Assembly (NCBI RefSeq): GCF_047663525.1
Contig: NC_092606.1
Location: 4,338,501-4,402,500 of the forward strand
Source: Anas platyrhynchos
Taxonomy: Eukaryota > Chordata > Aves > Anseriformes > Anatidae
DNA length: 64,000 bases
Direction of reading: 5' to 3'
The notes below the pieces were generated by a model, which was not told where the DNA came from, searched no databases, and worked only from the letters and a program-made list of their open reading frames with translations. Below are positions 60,101-64,000 of the stretch, in pieces. Position 1 is the first letter of the stretch; every line of letters starts with the position of its first letter. Both the position numbers and the translations under genes were made by a program.

Positions 60101-62125
60101 GTGCCACGCAGGCTGGCTGGGGAGGGGCTGCCCTAGCAGAAGGGACCCCATCCACCCGTCCTGGGGACCCCTCCCCGATCTGTGCTCACCAAGAGGAGTG
60201 CCTCCAACTGGTTGATGTAGATCTCCTCGCTGGCCAGGAAGCCGGAGAGCACCAGCTTCCGCATCTCCAGCCCTTTGCCAGCATCTCGCTCGCCCTGTGA
60301 GACACAGCAAGGAGCCCGGCTCAGTCCCACCGGTGCAGGACGGAGCCCCCTGATCCCACCAGCCCCAGTGTCCCCATGGGGACACACAGCCCTGCCACAC
60401 CATGGGGACACCACGGCGAGGGCCGAGCACGTGCCAAGGTGTGGCACGGCCAGGCTGGAGCCAGCTGGGGAGCCGGGGAGGCACCGGCGGCACTGCTCTC
60501 CCTGCTCCTTGCTGGCTCGGAGCCCGGCGCCGTGGGCAGCGCTCCAGGGCGCCATGGCACGGCACGGCACAGCTCTCCCCGGGCAGAGTCCAGAGGCACC
60601 CCTTGGAATTGCGCCCGGCGGCACCATGCGAGCCGGCACCACCCTTTTCTCCACCCGGGGCTTCCTCCGGGAAAGTGCCACCCCACGCGGTCACCGCCGG
60701 CCTCTGCGCGGTGCCATCGGGGCAGGGCTGGTGCTGGGAGGGTGAGGAGGGGGTTTGGGAGCTGCACCCACCCAGAAATTGCTCCTTGGCGTGCCAGCAG
60801 CCTCTGCTCTGCTCGGTGGGGCACACGTCCCATCCCCGACACTGGCACGGCCCTGAACACTGCTCATGGACTACCTCAAACACCCGCTGTGCTCTGAGTC
60901 CCAGCCCAGCACTAAAAAACCACACTCAGGAGCTGGGCTTTGCCACCGAGAGCAGCACCAGGCAGAGCCACAGCCCTGCAGCACCCAGATCCTCATCTCC
61001 TGCCTCAACCCAGCTGGTACAGCCCCGTTTGGAGCGGATCACAACTCCCACCTCGTTGCTCCAGACAATTTGGGACAGTTCAGAGACCACCATGTCCCGT
61101 CTGCCCCCATCCCGCACTGCCTGCAGGGATCCCTGTGCCAGCACCTGGCTCTGCTGGCCCCAAATATCGTGCTGGGGGTCCGGCAGCAGCACCCACACAT
61201 GGGTGCAGCGCAAGCACCCCCCCGGACGGGAGTGCAGCCAGGAAGTGCACGCTGCCTCCGGGACCAGAATCGCCCATCCTGCCCCTCTCAGTCCCGATCC
61301 TCAGCTGCCAGGAGCCCGGTGCCCCCCCAAAAAGCTGCACCTTTAAGGCCAGGCTGCTGTGAGCAGCAGGGGGGGTACCCAGAGAGCCCGCTTGACGTTG
61401 GCGGGCTCGCTGCCACCGATTAGTCACGGGCTCTTCCTGCTTCCCCAGAGGCTCGGCCCTGCGTGAGAGCTGGGGAGATAAGGGGCCTGTCTGTGCCGGG
61501 GACCCGCAACAACCCCAGGGACGGTGCCAGTCTGACCCCATGGCCCCATGGAAGGGCACGGAGCCCACCCTCCAGCAGGGTGCAGCCACCCTGTGGCAGA
61601 GCCTCCGAGGAGAGGAGGGATGGAGGCCTCCCCCCGCCCCATGGCAGCCCCCACAGGGCACCCAAGCCAGGTGGGCGAGGGAAGGCGCAGGGCTGTGGCC
61701 GGCCGGGGGCTCAGCACCGGGGTCCAGCGGGGTTGGGGGCATTTTAAGGGGGTCTGCATGGGGCTGCGTGGGGAGTCAGTGGCACGGAGCGGTCCAGCTT
61801 CTTCCCGAGCATCCCAGCTCTGCCAACACAGCATCCCACCCCAGCAGGCACACGCAAGCACCAGCTGAGCCCTTGGCACCCTCTCCCCTCCCCACTGCTG
61901 CCCCGGAAAACCTCACACCCAAACCCCAAGACCTGAGCCGGCAGCTGCAAGGTGCCCGTCTCCGTCCCCACCCTGTCCAGCGCCAGAACGGGGTGTCCCA
62001 CGGGTGCCCACCTTCTCGCTGGCCGAGAACGGAGACCCGGGGCTGGTGGGGGTTCCCGGCTCAGAGTCATCTTCATCCTCCAGGACTTTATCCAGGTACC
62101 CTATGGCCTCCTCTTCCTCCTCCAT
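45094..62125 (-). CDS. ABR: ABR, active BCR-related RhoGEF/RhoGAP (22 coding exons, 817 aa)
   Basis: Dual regulator of Rho GTPases: the DH-PH unit promotes nucleotide exchange and the C-terminal RhoGAP domain inactivates Rac and Cdc42. Twenty-two exons with canonical GT-AG junctions and matching phases join to 817 residues; the mammalian long form has 859, the difference being an alternative N-terminus. By comparison with that form, DH is at about 49-242, PH 259-417, C2 442-571 and RhoGAP 605-803. The GAP arginine finger is R641 in the GIYRISG motif, and the C-terminus is the family's LYFSTDV. No frameshift or missing exon was seen, so the gene looks functional. The coding part fits in 17 kb, far shorter than in mammals, with many introns of 90-180 bases. 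The largest intron (48575-54516) and the 57349-58915 intron contain alternative start exons. Confidence 0.96.
45358..45505 (-). CDS. ABR: ABR exon U (RhoGAP)
   Basis: Residues 739-788. Reads [40 protein letters not shown] and IWSHDVMAQ. The N-L-A-x-V-F-G-P-T-L-L GAP signature with its conserved Asn is intact. Donor CAG|GTGAGA, phase 0. Confidence 0.96.
46847..46867 (+). repeat. (CCCAAAT)3 tandem repeat
   Basis: Three perfect 7-bp units in the 1.5 kb ABR intron between exons T and U. Short slippage repeat. Confidence 0.9.
47034..47139 (-). CDS. ABR: ABR exon T (RhoGAP)
   Basis: Residues 704-738 plus two bases. Reads [20 protein letters not shown] and [14 protein letters not shown]. Acceptor CCTCCAG|CC, donor AAAAG|GTAACG, phase 2. 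Confidence 0.95.
47256..47390 (-). CDS. ABR: ABR exon S (RhoGAP)
   Basis: Residues 659-703 plus one base. Reads [40 protein letters not shown] and MEGI, with the conserved GAP block [12 protein letters not shown]. Donor ATCG|GTAAGG, phase 1. Confidence 0.96.
47963..48102 (-). CDS. ABR: ABR exon R (RhoGAP, arginine finger)
   Basis: Residues 612-658 with split codons at both ends. Reads [40 protein letters not shown] and KAVFDA. R641 in YRISG is the catalytic arginine finger of RhoGAPs and is intact. Donor GCGA|GTGAGT, phase 1. Confidence 0.96.
48272..48381 (-). CDS. ABR: ABR exon Q (C2-GAP linker)
   Basis: Residues 576-611 plus two bases. Reads [20 protein letters not shown] and [16 protein letters not shown]. 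Donor CCAA|GTGCGT, phase 2. The last part begins the RhoGAP domain. Confidence 0.95.
48515..48574 (-). CDS. ABR: ABR exon P (end of C2 domain)
   Basis: Residues 556-575, phase 0 at both ends. Acceptor CCCCGCAG|CTG, donor GGG|GTAAGC. Reads [20 protein letters not shown]. Confidence 0.94.
48804..48827 (-). promoter_or_regulatory. MEF2/TATA-like plus MCAT-like cluster in ABR intron
   Basis: CTATTTATAA at 48806-48815 fits the MEF2 consensus and, on the ABR strand, reads as a TATA-like TTATAAATAG. CATTCCC (an MCAT/TEAD core) lies 6 bases upstream on the same strand. It is 230 bases before exon P, so it could drive a short GAP-containing transcript. Function is inferred from motifs only. Confidence 0.3.
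49842..49875. repeat. (AGG)n-rich purine tract in ABR intron
   Basis: GAGAAGG followed by repeated AGGAGG/AGAGG units. A similar CTC tract (the same repeat on the other strand) lies at about 57631-57650. Confidence 0.8.
52109..52261 (-). CDS. ABR: ABR candidate internal first exon, GAP-only isoform
   Basis: A 51-codon open segment in the 5.9 kb intron before exon P. It starts with ATGATG at 52261 ([17 protein letters not shown]), ends in the basic stretch [15 protein letters not shown], and has donor AAG|GTGCCT in phase 0, matching exon P. Joined to exons P-V it would give about 313 residues containing the end of C2 and the whole RhoGAP domain. The peptide has an ordered acidic-to-basic layout unlike random GC-rich frames. 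I believe short GAP-only ABR transcripts exist in mammals, but I cannot verify that this exon matches them. It could also be a chance open frame. Confidence 0.55.
54517..54648 (-). CDS. ABR: ABR exon O (C2 domain)
   Basis: Residues 512-555, phase 0. Reads [40 protein letters not shown] and GQIQ. Donor CAG|GTACGT. Followed by the largest intron of the gene (5.9 kb), which holds a candidate internal start exon. Confidence 0.95.
54760..54857 (-). CDS. ABR: ABR exon N (C2 domain)
   Basis: Residues 479-511, starting in a split Asn codon. Reads [20 protein letters not shown] and [12 protein letters not shown], the C2 motif with the TEPxWNE strand. Donor GAG|GTGAGA, phase 0. Confidence 0.95.
54996..55070 (-). 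CDS. ABR: ABR exon M (C2 domain)
   Basis: Residues 454-478 plus one base. Reads [20 protein letters not shown] then KQSA, the first C2 strand region. The donor is GCCA|GTAAGT, phase 1. Confidence 0.94.
55546..55650 (-). CDS. ABR: ABR exon L (C2 domain start)
   Basis: Residues 419-453 with split codons at both ends. Reads [20 protein letters not shown] and [14 protein letters not shown]. Donor GACG|GTGAGT, phase 1. Confidence 0.94.
55792..55867 (-). CDS. ABR: ABR exon K (PH C-terminal helix)
   Basis: Residues 394-418 plus one base. Reads [20 protein letters not shown] then KLQKK, with the invariant PH tryptophan in the terminal helix (W408). Donor AAAG|GTAATT, phase 1. Confidence 0.95.
55960..56082 (-). 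CDS. ABR: ABR exon J (PH domain)
   Basis: Residues 353-393, phase 0. Reads [20 protein letters not shown] and [14 protein letters not shown]. Basic helical segment followed by PH strands. Donor AAG|GTGAGG. Confidence 0.95.
56209..56374 (-). CDS. ABR: ABR exon I (PH domain)
   Basis: Residues 297-352. Acceptor CCGCAG|G, donor GAG|GTGAGA, phase 0. Reads [20 protein letters not shown] and [19 protein letters not shown], an insertion in the PH domain with helical character. Confidence 0.95.
56491..56612 (-). CDS. ABR: ABR exon H (PH domain start)
   Basis: Residues 257-296 plus two bases. Contains [20 protein letters not shown] and [15 protein letters not shown], the first PH strands. Donor TGGG|GTAAGG, phase 2. 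Confidence 0.95.
56926..57066 (-). CDS. ABR: ABR exon G (end of DH domain)
   Basis: Residues 210-256, phase 0. Reads [40 protein letters not shown] and VTTPKGE, the last DH helix and linker. Donor GAG|GTGAGG. Confidence 0.95.
57296..57348 (-). CDS. ABR: ABR exon F (DH domain)
   Basis: Residues 192-209 (codon 192 split). Acceptor CTCCCGCAG|CG, donor CAC|GTGAGT, phase 0. Reads [17 protein letters not shown], the conserved DH helix that contacts the GTPase. Shared by the long and the MEILVIV isoform. Confidence 0.94.
57708..57718 (-). promoter_or_regulatory. TATA/MEF2-like element in ABR intron before exon F
   Basis: On the ABR strand this reads TATAAATAGCC, a good TATA box, in the intron between the MEILVIV start exon and exon F. 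No obvious first exon with a donor follows, so its role is unclear. Confidence 0.3.
58493..58538 (+). repeat. 23-bp perfect tandem duplication
   Basis: Two identical copies (58493-58515 and 58516-58538) of a unit beginning CACGGCAGGTGAAAC. It lies about 30 bases downstream of the MEILVIV exon donor. Each copy carries CAGGTGAAA (an E-box CAGGTG on the plus strand). Confidence 0.92.
58568..58613 (-). CDS. ABR: ABR alternative first exon, short PH-C2-GAP isoform
   Basis: A start exon inside the 1.6 kb intron between exons E and F. It encodes [15 protein letters not shown] plus one base, with donor TACG|GTGAGG in phase 1, exactly the phase needed to join exon F (giving [11 protein letters not shown]). 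I recall a mammalian ABR isoform with a nearly identical N-terminus (MEIL...CCNCTYALLYK). The product would be about 641 residues and lack most of the DH domain, keeping PH, C2 and RhoGAP. The hydrophobic start followed by CCNC suggests possible palmitoylation and membrane attachment (inference). A 23-bp tandem duplication sits 30 bases into the following intron. Confidence 0.85.
58916..58976 (-). CDS. ABR: ABR exon E (DH domain)
   Basis: Residues 172-191 plus one base. Acceptor CCTAG|GAG, donor GAGG|GTACGG, phase 1. Reads [20 protein letters not shown]. Confidence 0.93.
59394..59501 (-). CDS. ABR: ABR exon D (DH domain)
   Basis: Residues 136-171, phase 0. Reads [19 protein letters not shown] and ends QFQKISE. 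Donor GAG|GTGAGC. Nearly identical to mammals. Confidence 0.95.
59650..59835 (-). CDS. ABR: ABR exon C (DH domain)
   Basis: Residues 74-135, phase 0 at both ends. Contains [16 protein letters not shown] and [17 protein letters not shown], family-identical DH sequence. The donor is CTG|GTACGC. Confidence 0.95.
60190..60294 (-). CDS. ABR: ABR exon B (start of DH domain)
   Basis: Residues 39-73. Acceptor CTCACAG|GGC, donor TTG|GTGAGC, phase 0. Reads [19 protein letters not shown] and ends in [13 protein letters not shown], the first helix of the DH domain. Confidence 0.94.
62012..62125 (-). CDS. ABR: ABR exon A (N-terminal start exon of this isoform)
   Basis: Residues 1-38: [20 protein letters not shown] then [18 protein letters not shown]. 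The ATG has an ideal context (GCCATGG). The donor is AAG|GTGGGC, phase 0. The peptide is acidic, then Pro/Ser-rich, and replaces the longer N-terminus of the mammalian 859-residue form, whose exon may lie beyond the right edge. A CAG just before GCCATGG could act as an acceptor, but no pyrimidine tract precedes it. Confidence 0.8.
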
Positions 62126-64000
62126 GGCCTGCCGGGCACCGTTGGGGTCGCACGGGGGGACCCCACAAGGCTATGGCTGGGAAAGCTTACGCGGCTGAGC
62201 CAGCCCGGCCTGACTCAGCCCTGGACGCCGGCCACAGCTTCGGGATGAAAGGAGCCATTATGGGATCCCCGGTGCTCCCTCCTGCCCCGTCGGCCCCTTT
62301 GCGAGGCGCTCCTTGGGCAGCGGCACGGCCGCCCGAGCACGACGACGAGGACGGTGGGACCACCAGAGCTGGGGGCTGAGGGGGTGCCGAGCTCTGCCCA
62401 CCAGGCCAACGCTTGTTTTTTTTTTTGGGGTGGGGGGGCTGCCGGCGGTGTAGGGCCGCTGCCCGCCGTGCCGCGCTGCTCGCAGCCAGCCCCGCCGCTC
62501 CGCCCTGCGCTCTCGCTACAGGAAATGCACGTCGCGGCGCTGGAGGTGGGGCTGCTCCGCGCTCTGGTCAAGGCTGGGGCGCAGCAGCCCTCCGCCCGCT
62601 TGTTTTTTGTTTTTTGGTGGTTTTTTTTGGAGTTATGTAGTGCTGGGCAGCGGGGGAAGGCATTGAGTTGGGGGCACCCCCATAGAGAGGGGGTCTCCCC
62701 ACCGTGCTGCTGCCTCCATCCGGACCCCCCCGTGGCCTCCCCACGTTTGCCAGGCGGCGTCATGAGTGATGGGAGAGATCCCATCCCATCTGGGGTCCCC
62801 ATGGTCCCCCCCAAGCAAGGAAAGAGCCGGACCATGGGGTCTTCCATCACCCCTAAGGGCAGCAGCAGGGATCGGGTCCCATAAGGGCACCTGGACCCCC
62901 AACCTCAGCCCCTCCTCCCCCCAGAAAAAGGGTCCTCAACCCCTCCCTGCTCAGCAGGGAAATGCTGCTGCTGCATGGCGCTTCCCAGAGCGCCCACGTT
63001 GCGCCCAGTGGGGACCAGCACCCGGCTGCTGCCCCGGCCCCAACGGCTCTGCGGGGCCTCATGGGTGCTGCCAGATGGGGCAAGGAGATGTGGACATCTG
63101 CACGAGCTAACGCAAGAGCCGTTTCAGCTGTTTTCCCCCTCTCCTCAGCAGCAAAAGGGGAACCAGCAGCTGCTCAGTCCCTACAAGCCGCTCACCTCCC
63201 CGCTCTTCTCAAAACCTGTAACAAACCCCACGGTGCAGCTCAGAATTTGCACGTTTTTAGTAGGACACGGACACCGGATGACCAGAGCAGCCACCCTCAG
63301 CACCAAACCCAGCAACACCCAAGCCAAGGCTGGGCCGCCACCCTGCGCTGTGACCACAGCCCCTGCCAGGATGCTCAGGGCTGTGGGTGGGACGGGCTGG
63401 TCCCCACGCAGGGCTGGGGGGCTCCAGGTTCAGCCTCAGAAGCACCTGAGAGGAGACACCCTGCCCCAATCCTGCCAGCAAAATTTCAGGTGCCAGCACC
63501 CAAAGGGCACTCCCCTGAGCCCTAACCCAAGCAGCTGCAGATAAAGAGATCAGAGGCAGAGCCGGCGCTGAGCTCTAAAGCTCCCAATCCTGTTAGCGCT
63601 GGGCCAGTGCTGAGCCGAGACGGCCACTTGAGACCGCCTGCATCCCCCAGGGCCACCCACCACCCCGCTGCCCCCCCCAGGACCATCCTGCCAGGGTCAA
63701 GACCCCCTTGTGAGCAGGGTGCCGGGGCGGTGGGTTGCCTCAATTCCCTGCTGCGGGACCAGGGGACCGTGCCCGGGGTCACGGCAGCTTGGAGTGGGGT
63801 GGTGGGACCCCCAGGAGAGCCCCGCGGGACCCCCATAGGGCTGGGCGCCGAGGATGCTGCGCAGCACCCTTGGGGGAGGAAGCCACACCTCTGCGCTCCT
63901 CCGCCTCAACATCCGGGTTAAGGCCTTAACTCCTTCCACGGCAAAAACCTCCACATTTTCCACACTGCCTCCTCCCGTGCCCCTGCCGTGCCACAGACCC
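62126..64000 (-). other. ABR upstream region with GC-rich promoter candidate
   Basis: DNA 5' of the ABR MEEEEE exon. A CpG-dense patch at about 62440-62620, flanked by T runs, is the best candidate promoter for this isoform. The rest to the right edge is GC-rich, without recognised exons; the long-form ABR first exon, if present, is expected beyond the window. Open frames here match nothing I know. Confidence 0.45.

Noticed and set aside
59771-60925. Open frame of 384 codons on the ABR strand
   Set aside because: Reads across exons B and C and their introns in one frame by chance; the true exons are bounded by splice sites and the intronic part is not conserved family sequence.
1-64000. Search for CRISPR-like arrays, tRNA or rRNA genes, viral or bacterial insertions
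   Set aside because: No regularly spaced repeats, no cloverleaf with promoter boxes that I could recognise, and no viral or prokaryotic reading frames were seen by eye.

Overview
The window is a piece of a bird nuclear genome. It has vertebrate genes with GT-AG introns, a truncated CR1 retrotransposon of the avian/reptilian type, and very short introns in a GC-rich right half, as expected for an avian microchromosome. There are no bacterial operons, CRISPR arrays, phage or integrated virus. All exon coordinates were built by hand from splice signals, reading-frame continuity and remembered family sequences.

Layout. (1) 1-37.2 kb is AT-rich and holds the 5' part of SPECC1 (cytospin-B) on the minus strand. 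The start-codon exon is at 16648-16797 and the next coding exon at 13873-14008; the rest of the gene lies beyond the left edge. The remainder of this half is intron or upstream DNA with simple repeats and faint ancient SINE relics. (2) 37.2-38.3 kb is a GC-rich, CpG-dense promoter with three ZNF143/THAP11-type motifs, probably shared by SPECC1 (leftward) and TIMM22 (rightward). (3) 38060-41160 is the complete four-exon TIMM22 gene on the plus strand (191 residues), the channel subunit of the mitochondrial TIM22 carrier translocase. (4) 41.2-43.1 kb is TIMM22 3' flank with a CR1 fragment. (5) 43.1-62.1 kb is ABR on the minus strand, tail-to-tail with TIMM22. Twenty-two coding exons give an 817-residue protein with DH (RhoGEF), PH, C2 and RhoGAP domains and a 3' UTR of about 2 kb. 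Two more start exons were found inside the gene: one for a PH-C2-GAP isoform (about 641 residues, closely resembling a mammalian isoform) and one predicted for a GAP-only isoform (about 313 residues). (6) 62.1-64 kb is ABR upstream DNA, with a GC-rich patch that may be the promoter of the long isoform.

The three genes do not form a pathway. SPECC1 is a coiled-coil cytoskeletal protein, TIMM22 a mitochondrial import channel and ABR a regulator of Rho-family GTPases. The most informative points are the SPECC1-TIMM22-ABR gene order (human has NXN next to TIMM22), the ZNF143 motif cluster in the shared promoter, and the nested ABR start exons that remove N-terminal domains stepwise. I did not find a convincing undescribed biological system.
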